Shown: positions 34,928 through 46,449, numbered from the stretch's first letter. The stretch is 64,000 nt of DNA from Sphagnum compactum (GCA_965153455.1 OZ234503.1:3782001-3846000); one strand, 5' to 3'. Notes: generated by a model from the letters alone, not told the origin. Numbers and translations: made by a program.

Positions 34928-35083
34928 ATGAGGACTTTTAATATTTGTCACTCAAATTTGATTTTTTCTTTTCTTTTTGCAAGGACTTTTAATATTTGTC
35001 ACTCAATTTTAATTATTTCTTTTCTTTTTGTGAGGACTTTTATATTTTTCACTCAATTTCGGTTTTTTCATTTCTTTTTGCGA
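34928..35083 (+). repeat. 51-bp tandem repeat, three units
   Basis: AGGACTTTTAATATTTGTCA restarts at 34931, 34982 and 35033 (third unit TATATTTTTCA), an exact 51-bp step. Each unit ends in TTTCTTTTCTTTTTG. As 51 is a multiple of three, one frame reads as a 17-residue F-rich repeat, but composition and short length argue against a real protein. Confidence 0.85.
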
Positions 35084-35314
35084 ATATCAACATTTGGGTC
35101 TCCAAGAGGGGTTGCGGGCAGTGTTTTTCTTTGGGTGAATTTTTACATCCTCAAGACAAAAAAGAAATCCCATCCAAAATGTACAAAGGTTTTTTGAATT
35201 TTTTTGGCAAAATTAGCCATATTTTGAGGGAAAATAGTCAAAAGTGGCCATATTTAGACATTGAGTTCATGGAGGTTGCCACAACAAAATGAGATTTTGA
35301 AAAAAAATCTACTT

Positions 35315-35410
35315 TCTTGCTTGACCTCTAGCCAAACTTGGCTCGTTCATGTTGTGGATGATCACTAGTCCACCTATGTGACAATATGTGACAAAATTGA
35401 AAAAAACACT
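35315..35410 (+). repeat. Dispersed repeat D, copy 1
   Basis: GACCTCTAGCCAAACTTGGC, TGGATGATCACTAGTCCACC, TATGTGACA and AAAATTGAAAAA occur here and, with few changes, at 39105-39195. Confidence 0.75.
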
Positions 35411-36289
35411 TGTAGTTGGGGTGAAAAAGGGCCCAAAACCAAGGTGAGTTTATGTATAACTTTATTACATCCTCACGATTTATGCCCATATAGTGTTTTT
35501 CTTTTTACAAAATTTTGCCAAGTGGCAATATCCCAATGGCCCACTCTACACCTTTTTCTTAAATCAAATGAATTTCCAATGATAAATTTTTCGTGTTCCT
35601 TACCATTGGATCTAGTGCTAGTCATGAATTTGATTTTGCAAGGTTTGGAAATCGTTGAAAGGTCAATCGTGTCTTGTTTGAAGTCGCTTCCATTTGTTGT
35701 TAATTTTGTTGATGTTGACAATAGGGCCACCTCACATCCACCTCCATCACCACCCCTTTTCCCTTTTTTCAAGCTTTGTACTTGATTGCATTTTATTTTA
35801 AGAGTTGACATCACATTTTGAGTTTATCGCACATCCATTTTCATCACCTTAATTCTCTATTTTGTTGTTATGAATCACATAGAATCTTTTGCATCCTACT
35901 ACAAAGAATCATCACTTTTCTTAACAATAAGAAATATATTGTACATTTATTTATTGGTGGAACTTGGAAGGTGAAGGATACTGCACACATTATTCGGAGG
36001 TTTTGCAAATTGGAGGCAAAGAATGGTTTGAAGATTTGTTTTTTCATGGTGTTAGACTTTAAGCGTTTGAAGAGGAACATGTAAAAGAGGTTTCAACATA
36101 TAGTTAAATGCTCTTTCCCCTCATCAATGTGTATCCTTTGCATGGAATTCATATCAATACCCTCCTAGTCTTTACATTATAGAAAGGTACCTTGTTTCTT
36201 TGTTTTCCTTTCTTTCAAGTTGGTCATCTTTTCATGTTCTCATGAACTCACAATCAACCTTGTCATTTCTTCATCTTGCTAATTGAACA
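35411..36289. other. No gene recognised
   Basis: Frames at 35378-35785 (plus), its antisense shadow 35473-35814 and 35818-36084 (plus) lack recognisable motifs. The end (about 36240-36289) is a pyrimidine-rich stretch finishing in TTGAACAG directly before the hAT fragment, like a splice acceptor. Confidence 0.35.
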
Positions 36290-36549
36290 GGAGTTAAATC
36301 AAGTTTTTCAAGATGTGTGGGCTACAAAATTGTCTTGGGTTGAGGTCATTGGGTGTGATGGGAAGTTAAATACAGTTCACTACAAAATTTGAAAGGAGGT
36401 TGATGGTAAGGAAAAACTACTACGGCCTAAGTTTGATCGTTTGCAAAATTAGCATGTAAGTAGGCAAAAGTGCAAGATTGCATGCCCTAGATTTGTTGTG
36501 GGTCAATATTTTATGTCTATTAATAATTAATATGCTAAGAATGAATAGT
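36290..36549 (+). pseudogene. hAT-like transposase N-terminal fragment (BED-like finger)
   Basis: One frame reads ELNQVFQDVWATKLSWVEVI, then GCDGKLNTVHYKI, stop, EVDGKEKLLRPKFDRLQN, stop, HVSRQKCKIACPRFVV and GQYFMSINN, with stops at three conserved-looking positions. The GKEKLLxPKFD block and spacing match the N-terminal part of the relic at 30485-32480 (GKEKLLVPKFDSFHKH), so both come from the same transposase family. It follows a splice-acceptor-like TTGAACAG, suggesting this was an internal exon. Nothing of the transposase core follows. Confidence 0.6.
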
Positions 36550-37499
36550 TGGGGGTTAGTAGGGGTTGAAATATTATGGCTAAAATGGTGGTTATATTTA
36601 GTGAAATTGTTAAAAAGAAGTTCAAGTTCATTCAATTTGTTGCATATCCTAGATCTTAAAACTTGGCCAATTATTGACAAATTTTGAAACCTTGAAAGTT
36701 GATATCTTGAAGATGAAAAACATTCTAGACAAACATTGGTCTAACTAACATATAACTAAAAGCATGCATCATAAGTTATTTCGCATAATTAATTAAACTT
36801 GCTACTTTGAAAATCTTTAAATATCATATATATAACCTTTTCCCTAATGGTAATTATGAACATATCATTGTTCCTAAGTGCATGAACACAACCGACAAAT
36901 TATTTTCATATAATTTTTTTGCAATCATTACTACAAAATGTGGGTGTAGTTCACTAGTCCCTGTTCAATAGATCAGTGAATTCACTGTTTTCACACTAGG
37001 TCCTATTAACTATAGTCAACAAATTCATTCATAATCTAATGAATTCACTTGGAATACAAGGACACCTTCTATTGTAGTGAATTTTTTGACGTGTGCAATA
37101 TGTTATGTGTTACCTAGTCAAACATGGTTTTGAAATCAAATCACGTGTTTTAGTCATGACATGACTTAATCATCATGTAGTTGGAAACATGATTAAATCA
37201 TGTTACATGACTAAAACTTTGTCATAATCACAAAAATGTTCCAAGTCATGAATGTTGGCTTTCAGCATAATGTTTAAAAAATTCAATTTAAAAAAAAGAA
37301 ATATGTTTTTTTTATAAAAATGATTAGTTGGTGGAAGCTTCCACAAGATTAGTTGGTGAAGGCTCTTGGAAAAACTAATTGATGAAAGCTTTTAAAAAAA
37401 CCACTTGACACAATCTTATAAAAGATATTTCGGTAAGAGCTTTGAAAAATACTAATTTGTGAAAGTTAGGGAGGGGGTTTTTTCTTTCAATTAATATAT
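36550..37499. other. No gene recognised
   Basis: AT-rich. The word GATTAGTTGGTGRAAGCT recurs loosely three to four times between 37325 and 37470, a weak local repeat of about 40-60 bp. Confidence 0.4.
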
Positions 37500-38600
37500 G
37501 GTTGTTGGGGCAAGGCCGCAAAACACAAGTGGTTATCTTGGAAGCTCCATACCAGCATGAAGAATGTCAAGAAGAAGAAGCCCTTGAACTCTGGATGATC
37601 CAATGCCTGATGATATTGATGAAGGCAAACAACAATATACCAGTACCCAGGGACAGTGGAGCAAAGTGCAATCAGAGCTTGTATGCATGGCTGACCTTGA
37701 AAAGTTCCTCCAGGACTTGATTGCAAGAATTGATCAAAAACTCAATCATGGAAAGCTCTAAACCCCAAAAAGACAGCAACACTATTGAAGACTTGGGATC
37801 TATATGCAGCATTCAAACACCAAAAAACAAGGAAATGTTTAGGGTTTAGGGTTCAGGGAGAGCTCCAAAACCCAATTCCTTCTGTAACATATACAAATCA
37901 TGAAGAAGCAGAGCATCTCAATTGGAACATGTGTTTCTCATCAAAGCTTTCCATGAGGGAGAATCAAGTGTATGAGAAAACAGGAAAATTGAGAGATGAG
38001 AGATGCAACAGACAAGAGATGCAACAATAAATTGCCCCACTGGAACTCCAAAAGATCGGCAAGACCTGAAGAATAGCATGATACTACCATGTGAGTTGGT
38101 GTTGCAGCTCAGAGAAGCACGTTTGATGAAGATGGAGATGATCTCTTTCTCTCTCTGACCTTGTCAGGCAGGGTCTTAAAATGACTTGAATTTGCAGTTC
38201 TTGGAACCTCTGTGTAGTTCTGTAAACACTTCACCTGCAGGAGGGATTTGTGATGAATCTGCAGCCATTTTGTTGGGGATCCGCATGGCCTGCTGCTGGA
38301 GCTCCAGTAGCTTTTGATCTTTTCCTTCAAAACTGATTATTGTCTCTCTTCCAAAAGAAAAATGTTGTATGGCTTTAAGATGCAAGTCCTGCATTCATGG
38401 CTCTATGCAGCAGACCTTGAGGATGGCCTGAAATGAATTCACACAAGCAAAGAAGTCGATGCTTATCCCAGCTCTGCCTCCCATCATCCTTCATCTGACA
38501 TGAAGAAGATGTGGATTTGAGCTTCACCACATCCCAGGCTCGGTGCGCAAAGTCTGGATCAATGTGAAGGAGAGAAAAGCTTGCAACCGCTTAATTTTGT
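37500..38600. other. Possible remnants of coding exons, unrecognised
   Basis: This block is richer in G/C than its surroundings. On the plus strand a 55-codon stretch (37593-37760) reads LDDPMPDDIDEGKQQYTSTQ and GQWSKVQSELVCMADLEKFL. An adjacent acidic stretch in another frame (PYQHEECQEEEALEL) suggests one frameshift. On the minus strand (38176-38394) GKDQKLLELQQQAMRIPNKM also looks protein-like. I recognise neither. They could be dead host exons or transposon-captured gene fragments. Confidence 0.25.
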
Positions 38601-39104
38601 GCAGCAACCCAAATTGCTTCAATTCTTGATGGGTTTAGTCTCTAGAGCCATGTTTTGGTGACAGATTGATAAATAAGGTTCCTTTAGTGCAGGTTTTGTG
38701 CTTACCTTGAGGAGCTCATACTCTAGACATATTTTTTGGGTATGGGGATTTGATGAAGTGCATTGCTATCTTTGTTCTTATGGTAACATTTATGCCTCGC
38801 ATGTGGAGGCTACATATTGGGGATCAGCTTGAGCAACTCCGCCAGTGCTCAATATGTGACCCTGAAAATTAAAATTGGATGAAGAAAAGTCAGATCATGC
38901 TGGTCTGACTCAACAAATTGGTTTTGGCCCAGCATTTTTGCATGTGTGGCAAATTTTCACCACTTGGGGTTATGAATCATACAAAGACCTTTTAGGGGGA
39001 AAAATGGGCAAAGGTCCAAGGAAAAAAAAAGCTTGAAATCTTCAGATTTAGACTTTAGGGTCTAGCATGTTGCCAAAATATAGGGAGCTCCAAAATTTTC
39101 CTAC

Positions 39105-39195
39105 TTTCCTCTCTGACCTATAGCCAAATTTGGCTGTGTCCTCTTGTGAATGATCGCCAGTCCACCTACCTCACAAAATTGAAAAAGAAAACCCG
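39105..39195 (+). repeat. Dispersed repeat D, copy 2
   Basis: GACCTATAGCCAAATTTGGC, TGAATGATCGCCAGTCCACC, TACCTCACAAAATTGAAAAA. Same order and strand as 35315-35410. Confidence 0.75.
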
Positions 39196-39339
39196 GCTAC
39201 CAATCTCAGCAGCATTTTGTAAAGTACGAAGATGTTAGAGGTCCAGTTAGGAAGGTTTCAAACTTTGTTGAATCTGTACAGTGAGATTTGATGTGCTCGT
39301 CAACTTTAGTTTTAGATTTTTTGAATTTTGTAATGTGTC

Positions 39340-39690
39340 AATTTTACAATCATCCATAAGAGAAATGGGCGAAATTTGGCTTTATAAAGCAAAAGAGAAT
39401 AAGATTTTAAGCATCCTTCCTTCTATATCATTGGTTACCTATGGAACCTGATGTAGAATCTGGCCATTTTTCCATATGAAAATTTCCATATTTAGCCAGA
39501 TTTGGCTATTCAGAGGTTAAAAAGTGTAAGAATTCTTTAATATTTTGGCTTCCGATTGGAACCTAGTGTGGAAATCTAGCGATTTTATTATTATTGTTGT
39601 TGTTGTTGTTTGAAATCTGGCGAATCAAGGTCTTCTTTCAATGTGTCAAAGTCATATATTTTCAGGTTGAAATTTTGAAAAAAATTGGAA
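39340..39690 (+). repeat. Dispersed repeat C, copy 2, with (TTA)n(TTG)n expansion
   Basis: It matches 21850-22127 in word order (ACAATCATCCA, ATCTGGC, ATTTTCAGGTTGAAATTTT). At 39584-39611 it carries a TTA/TTG microsatellite absent from copy 1, a later expansion inside the repeat. Confidence 0.55.
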
Positions 39691-40235
39691 AAATAAAACA
39701 TTGCATCAGATACCTTTGAAAACACTCATTTTGCACCATTTTGAAAAACAAATCCTGACCTGGTGAAAATTCGCCAAGAAAAAAAATTAGGAGCTGAACC
39801 TTAGCCAGTTATGGCATCAATGAAAAAGCCATCTCTCATTTGTGGCATTGTTGGATCAGTTCAAGTTTTCTGGCAATTTGTGAGTCATTGAGTTGTTGGA
39901 TTTCCTGGACATTATACAACCCCCATCAAACTTCATGGCATCAATGTGGCAACGACGGCATGCATGATTTTACATACTCATGCAATTGTTTTGCACAAGA
40001 GTTTGAATGTTCTGCTACAGAACCCAAAAAAACCAATATTCATGTTCAGCAGCAAGGAGTTGAATTTTTTGCACCAGGCGCCATTTTGAGACAATGCCAA
40101 TTATTTACTAGTCACCGACTTCTTCTAAGCACTATATGGCAACAATTTTTTATTTTTTAAAAAAATTTAACAAAAATCTCTACCAACATTTGGCCAACCC
40201 TACAACAACTCAGGCATTGCACAAGGCTTGGCTTT

Positions 40236-40645
40236 GACCCTAAGAAGAATGAACCAGCACCCACCAGAGCACCATCTACTGGATGCCCATTCTGACTCCG
40301 TTTTGGATGGACCTGAACTGAGTTAATATCTGGTTTCACTTTGGTAACCCATCCTGTGAGCAGTAGGTGATATTACAGGTTAGATAGGTAAGCAAGTAGG
40401 TGAGTATGAAGTAAGTTGATGCTTTATACTTTCCGCATAGGTAAAGGCTGTTTTTACTACCTACCTACCTACTAACAACCCTACTGCTTGTGGGTTGTTA
40501 CTAGGTAGATAAGTATACAAAAAAAAGTAACTGAGGTAACCACCATGGTTAGCTATGGAACTGGAACCAAACAGAAAATTGTTTCCTGATCACTTACCAT
40601 CCATCCTTCTTGGTGCTCTGGGTGGCTGCTGGTTCACTCTGGCCC
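40236..40645. mobile_element. Inverted-repeat element, family F (about 410 bp)
   Basis: The left end (GAATGAACCAGCACCCACCA then GAGCACCA) is the inverse of the right end (TTGGTGCTCTGGGTGGCTGC then TGGTTCACTCTGGCC). Inner arms pair GTAGGTGATATTACAGGTTAG/TAGGTAAGCAAGTAGGTGAG with ACTACCTACCTACCTACTAA and CCTACTGCTTGTGGG. The same end motif occurs at about eight sites in the window (see findings). Non-coding. Confidence 0.6.
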
Positions 40646-41073
40646 CAAACTGCTAGCTAGAGCCTTAGAGATAAGCACCCAGCATCTGAGTTAGGGGAAA
40701 CAAGAGCAAAGTTGTCTTCCAAAGTCTCCCCACCCATTTAAGCAAAACTTAAGTTGTAAAGACTGGTTCAAGTTCTAGTGTAATATGAGAGCTCCTTACA
40801 GAGCATATATTTTGTCTTCCAAGCCAAGTAGTGTACTTGAGCAGGCCTCTACTGAAAGATTGCAGCCTTTTTCTTCTTCTGTGACAGACATCTCTTGTTC
40901 TGTACAGCTGCTAATGTCATTTGTGTACTGCTACTGTGTTTATTCTCATCAGTGCTGAAGCCTTGTTGTCATTTGGATAAGGAGGTCCTCCTAGCCTCCA
41001 ACCTTGCATTCTGTACAGCAACCAGATGGTGTTTTGCAAACCTATAGTTATTCAATTTGAACTCCAGGGATTA

Positions 41074-41076
<3 letters not shown>

Positions 41077-41132
<56 letters not shown>
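41077..41132. repeat. Compound microsatellite (AT)n(GA)n
   Basis: About 15 AT units followed by about 13 GA units without interruption. Confidence 0.95.
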
Positions 41133-41364
41133 ATCCCTTAGGGGAGCCAACAACAAACCAAAATGTCCTACCAGACATACATTTACGTTTGATCGTATCG
41201 GTCCACAAATCCAGCACTATTCCTGTTATGGGCAGGACACTAAACAGCCCCTATGAACTTTGTGGGTGTCAGTGTGCTGCCCCGCATGGCACCCACATGG
41301 TAGGACCTAATGGCAGTGCACTACGTAGGTCAATTACATTGAGCTTTTGCCTTTCCTCAGTGGG

Positions 41365-41440
41365 GTGGGTGAGTGTAGTTAGCTGGCCCAGCTCTTGGGA
41401 ATTAGTAGTGGGTTCAAATCTAGAGAGAAGTGACAGTACT
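41365..41440 (+). other. tRNA-like promoter boxes, possible SINE head
   Basis: TAGTTAGCTGG (about 41376) followed some 30 bp later by GGGTTCAAATC (41410) is spaced like pol III A and B boxes. The B box fits GWTCRANNC; the A box fits only in part. No cloverleaf with closed acceptor stem can be drawn, so it is not a functional tRNA. The 222-codon frame 41189-41857 runs through it. Confidence 0.35.
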
Positions 41441-41828
41441 TGTAGTACACACATTTTATGTTATACTAAGCAGAACATGGAGAGTAACTTAGCATGGAGT
41501 CCACTAGCATGCTCACCACCATGCTCGCAGACATTTTCCCTGCTTTGGCTATCACAATACCTGGTGGCAGATCGAGAAACAATGACAACTAAGTTATATT
41601 CCTGGTTAACCCATAACTTATTTCCCGTGCAAGTAGTGTATTCCTTGCTTTCTATATCCAACATCTGCACTAGGATTTTTTTATTCTGGACTCTGCACAA
41701 TGGGAGCATAGTTGGTCAGGTGCGTGCAGGAAGGAAGACGGCTGGACTTGGTTCAAGTGTCCTTTCTCGTGATCATAATGACCTCACCAGAGAGGTCATT
41801 CTGTATGTGCAAATGGCTGCACACGAAG

Positions 41829-41930
41829 CAGGCCAGTATGGCAGGCCCTCGCGCTAGTACGGTGCGAGAATTTTGTATGGGCAGGAGGGCCCAGCATTCA
41901 GGCCCAACATACTGGCCTGCCCTGTATCAT
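41829..41930. repeat. Inverted repeat with about 22-bp arms
   Basis: GCAGGCCAGTATGGCAGGCC (plus CTC; about 41829) pairs with GAGGGCCCAGCATTCAGGCC / AACATACTGGCCTGC (about 41886-41923), with an asymmetric insertion. At 41948-41998 follow the words shared with 24567-24905. Confidence 0.6.
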
Positions 41931-42005
41931 TGTGCTGGGTAATTCCCTGGCAGAGCATGGCATTACACCCTGTGACCCGAGGGTGGAGCCTGAGGTTTAG
42001 GGTTA

Positions 42006-43059
42006 CCCCTTCTTCACATATTCATCGCTTCATATGGATTTGCTTCATATTCATTGTAATTTTATCAACACAAACTGGAAGTACTTTTTGCAATGTGCAA
42101 ACTAGGACGATGTGTTTTGAAGTACCAATGACTAAACAACCCATTGGTTGATGCAAGAAATGAGGTTTTTTGTGAGTGAACAAGTGCATGAAAGCCTCTG
42201 CGATTACTACAACTAAGTGCATCAAAGATCATGAAGGAGGCGCTGGCAAATCTGTGGAGTCTGTTGATGAGTAATTTAGCTTCTTATAAGTGAAGCTTTG
42301 GTACCAGCCTCTTTTTCCATAAGTTCTTCTGATGGCTTCTCAAAGGCTCTGTGAGAAATTTTAAGGTGGGAAGTGAAGGTGCAATGAAGAGAAAGCTGGT
42401 GGGTGAAGAAGAGGAGATGCACAGAAAGACGTGTACAGTGGTTGAGTTTTGAACAAATTCTGCTGCTTGTATCAACTACTACTCTCAATGTGATGTATGC
42501 ATGAATTTTTGGTTGGCAGAATCTCTCAAATGAATGATGAAATATTTTGGAGCAGAGGGGATTAATGCTTAGGGGATTTGATTGGGTGCTATTGATTCCG
42601 GTTCATTGTGATGGGATTGATGGAGTCATGCTGAAAGTGGATGTTGGGGAAGGCTATTTCATTCCCATTGAGTTGGTCAAGATCAAATTGTTGCCCTGGA
42701 TCAGATGCATGCATTAAGTCCTGCAAGAACATTTTAAATGCATGTGGTCTAGTATTTGTTTATGTGCAGATTGAATCACAGAGAGGAGAAGTGAGGTTAT
42801 GTTGATGAATGAATGTGTGAAGATTGTTCATATGTTGCTCTGTTTTGTGGGAATCAGTGGTGATATGTCAACTTTTCATTTTGAGTCTGCATATGTTCAT
42901 GTGACCTTCTTTCTAGTTTAGAAACCCCCCTGCCACTCTATTTTGGCCACACTTTGTTTTTTCTCTGGAAAGCTCAAGACCTTTGACTATCCTAGGTGAT
43001 CATTTGGGTGTCTCTTAGGATTGCAGTAGACCAATTGTTTGTCAACACGAGTGTTGTGA
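42006..43059. other. No gene recognised
   Basis: Mixed composition. Minus frames at 42276-42488 are overlapping and motif-free. Confidence 0.4.
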
Positions 43060-43522
43060 CCCGTGGCTACGCCACTCTAGCCACCCATGGCACCTCGCCC
43101 GGCCCCCCGCAACGGCTGCCCTGGCCGCTGTTTTTTTGGCCTCTCTGAGGACCTCGTTTCAAAACCCTAACGACGGGTTTTCTCTCTGAGGACCTCGTTT
43201 CAGGTCCCCAACGACGGGTTTTCTTTCTGGGAACCTCGTTTCAGGTCCGTCTCGAGGTCTGGACCGGGTACAGAGAATCTCGATTGAGGTCCTTTACCGA
43301 GGATTCTGGCCACCTCGGTTCAGGTCCTCGAAGGTTTTGAGGACCTCGCTCGTTTCAGAACCTCGTCTTGTTTTTCTTCTTCTTCTTGGGGATGTGGTTT
43401 AGGGGTTTAAGACAGACGGACAAACGGACAGACGGGATCTGGGTTTCAGGACCTCGACAGACGGACAAACGGGATTTGGGTTTTAGGACCTCGACACACA
43501 CACACACACACACACACACACA
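43060..43522 (+). repeat. CpG-rich tandem block (41-bp and 37-45-bp units) ending in (AC)n
   Basis: This is a clear compositional island. Three 41-bp units start at 43141, 43182 and 43223 (CTCTCTGAGGACCTCGTTTC, then CCCTAACGACGGGTTTT). More diverged GGACCTCG and GAGGTCC words follow to 43375. A second tandem pair (43411-43455 and 43456-43492: GACAGACGGACAAAC ... GGACCTC) differs by an 8-bp indel and runs into an AC microsatellite (43494-43522). Abundant CpG contrasts with the CpG-poor surroundings, so it is young, unmethylated or of different origin. Confidence 0.8.
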
Positions 43523-43718
43523 ACGTTTGCTTTTATATATAGGATTATATGTGCCATGGGTGCTGATTTTGTGCCCTGATTATCACCTCACCTATCCTAT
43601 TTTGCCATCTACTACAGACCAGCTCCACAGGGAACAGGCAGTGACTGGAAGAATCTTCCAGGCACTGCCCAATTTTTGTCCACACAGACAGACACCACGT
43701 TTGCTTTAATATATTAGA
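43519..43718 (+). repeat. Direct repeats flanking a 33-bp near-perfect hairpin
   Basis: ACGTTTGCTTTTATATATAG (43523) and ACGTTTGCTTTAATATATTA (43692) are direct repeats about 170 bp apart, each preceded by ACACA/GACACC. Between them GGCAGTGACTGGAAG and CTTCCAGGCACTGCC (43637-43669) form 15-bp arms with one mismatch and a 3-base loop. Confidence 0.7.
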
Positions 43719-44139
43719 TACCAGTGTTGGACTGTTCTTAGAATTAGGGACAGATACCCGCCAGTTATCAACCCAGGTATGTATTCACTTACCTGTCGGT
43801 TCTCAGCATGTCAAAGAACTGGTTTTTGTATATAACCAAGGTTTTTTCAAATGAAAATGTCACAAATCATCGATTCTTTAAGGTTTTTGAAGTAATCAGA
43901 ATTCATGGTTCTTTGATTTTGAATTTTTTTCAAAGAACCAAAACCTATGATTCTTTGATTTCTGAAATAGTTAAAGAATCAAAATTAACAGTTCTTTAAA
44001 AATTCAAAGAATTGCACAACATTGAAAATAATTCCTTGCTTTTTGTATCTTTCAACAAACGAAAGCAAACTTGGAGTAGCTAGTACAAACTAGAAACCTT
44101 ATCATTGTAAATGCTCCCAACATTAACACGGTTGAAGTT

Positions 44140-44440
44140 CATCCACAACTAAGTTGTAATCGCACCTAGTTGATGGTGTGTTGGTGGGTGTTGGTTCATT
44201 CTAAGGCTACACACATGTAACTGAGTTGTAATCAACATCCAATTGATGGTACATTGGTGGGTGTTGGTTCACTCTAAGGTTATGCACATGTAATTGAGTC
44301 ACAATCAACATCCAATCAATGGTGCATTGGTGGGTGCTAGCTCACTTTAAGGTTGTGCACATGTAACTAAATCGCAATTGACATCTAATTGATGTTTTGT
44401 TGGTGGGTGATGATTCATTTTAATATTGTGCACATGTAAA
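44140..44440 (+). repeat. 73-bp tandem repeat, about four units
   Basis: ACATGTAA restarts at 44213, 44286, 44359 and 44432, exactly 73 bp apart. Units contain CAACATCCAATTGATGGT, RCATTGGTGGGTGTTGGTTC and ACTCTAAGG, which embed the family F end motif. A single diverged unit-like stretch occurs at 47640-47700. Confidence 0.9.
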
Positions 44441-45289
44441 CAAGTTAACCAAGCTCAATCACAAAGCTCATTGGTCACATTCAAAGATGAGTCCATATTC
44501 TTATTATCACTAGAGATAACTTTTGAACTTTAACAAACGTTGTTATAGTTGATTCAACTTGCCAAGAAATGATATGACATGCAATAATAGTTGTCGTTTA
44601 AGAAAAAACACGATCATAAATGGAACATGCATCAAGAGATGACTTCATTCCCCTTGCCATAAAAACTTATGGTTGTTTCATTCTCATTTTAATTCCTTTT
44701 TGACTTCTTGTGCTTAGGCCACTATCACCCACCATCTATGATCTTTTTTAGTTTCTGTGATGTTTATTTCTTATTATTGAGAATGTGCCCATAACCTTCC
44801 GACCTACGTAAGCAATTACAACTTTTCAACGTATTGTCACACTTATGAAACATTCCTCATCTCTCCCACATATCGTAACCAATGCACTTATGTTGTTAGC
44901 TGATTTGTGATAGATGATGTTGTTGTAGTTTATGGCCTTCCATTTATTAGTGTATTTGTGGTGTTTTGATTGTTATACTTTTTTGTGACATGTATTCTTG
45001 TGATTTTATTTGAGGAGGTGGCCTTGATCGTTGGCCAAAAATACTAGACGCTCATGAGGCCACGATAGCTATCCTTATTCCAAATCTCAAACAAGATCTT
45101 AAGATTTCGAATAATAGGTGACATGAGGAGTTATACACAGATTGTAGTAGACAAACAATAACCCTAATCCACTACACCTGCCTTGCAAATAGTGTTCACA
45201 CATGCCCTTAACCTTCGAGATTAGTGGTGGCAGCGATGGTGGAAAAAGATGAGAAGAGTTTGAGATTGTCAGATTGTACTTCTTGTGGA
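44441..45289. other. No gene recognised
   Basis: AT-rich sequence. No motif on either strand. Confidence 0.4.
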
Positions 45290-45840
45290 TGGGTTAAGGT
45301 AAAATCGCCCATCATCAAACAAACATGTTCCTATTATTGAACACTTTCCAATATTTTCATAATTTCTTAACCAAATTGAGCGATTTTGTGTACTTAGATG
45401 TGCAAATTGGAAGGTTAAAAATGTTCTTTGAGCATTAGAAGTAAAGGAGCAATGCAAAAAACAACAAGAAGATGAGTGATAGTTTGTTTCAATTTTTTTG
45501 AAAAAATAGCTCTAGACCCCTCTTTAGTTCCAGCCCCATATCTTCCTTATTTTTAATCTATTTTGAGCGATTTAAAACCTGATGGGTGCACCAACTAGGG
45601 CTTTACAAAACTTCTTTGCATTCCAGAGGCAAAGATACAACGATCAAAGATGTTAAGCATGAGATCCTAATCCGTTTTTAAGTCACCCATCATCGAACAC
45701 TGGAGCCCCCTTACACCAAACACCCCATATCTTGCCCATTCCTTTATCAAATTGAGACATATTTGTAGCATTGGAAGCACTAGGTGAAGGACTAAAAATG
45801 CTCTTTGAGCTTCAGAATCAGAGGAACAATGTGTGAGGAT
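45290..45840 (+). repeat. Degenerate tandem repeat, about 188 bp, three units
   Basis: AATTGAGCGATTTT-type words start at 45374, 45561 and 45750. TTCTTTGAGCATT-type words follow at about 45422, 45611 and 45801. GCCCATCATC and CCCATATCTT words keep the same phase. Units are diverged and non-coding. Confidence 0.7.
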
Positions 45841-46449
45841 GTGACCTCGTTTGAGTTCTTAAATGTTCACTCACCGGCCTATCTACCCTACCATCCCTGC
45901 CTTTTTATTGACAGGGGTTTTTTTCCAGTGGTCTGTGACTGATGTGGAGGCTGAGAGACCAGGCTGACACACAAGGTTGCCCTTGTTCAGCTTTCACCAC
46001 TCAGCCAGCTATTTTCATCCTCCAATGGCTTGTTCATTGCCCCCTTCCAGCCACTATATTTTGTTCTTGATGGAACCAAACAGACTTGGTGATCTGAGCA
46101 GAGATATGCATGAGCTGCACTTCGGCCTCTGAGCAGAGCCAAAGCCCGGCTGTCAGAGTGGCTGCTTTCTGTTCTTTTGATAGCTGACTGGACATTTTCT
46201 TGTGCATGTGTGCAGCAGGCTCTCTGTGTAAATAGTGCCTTCCTTTTGCAACAGTCCAGTCACCATGGCAAGAATTTTACTTCATCTGGACACAACCATT
46301 TTCTCCATACAGAGAGGAGGGAGGGAGGACTTGAGGGACACTTCATGGATGGGGTCATGAATCCTGATGATAAGAAAACACAGCCCATGAGGAAAAGAAG
46401 AAGACTGCACTTTCGCCTCCTGCAGATCCTGGATTCCTGGATAAAGATC

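Noticed and set aside
34928-35197. Protein with 17-residue repeats
   Set aside because: The 51-bp tandem unit is T-rich and the frame encodes only F/L/I/S-rich sequence. No start context or domain.
41189-41857. The longest open frame in the window (222 codons, plus)
   Set aside because: No recognisable domain. It runs through tRNA-like boxes and inverted repeats, with overlapping minus frames in the same DNA. Treated as chance in repeat-derived, GC-richer sequence.
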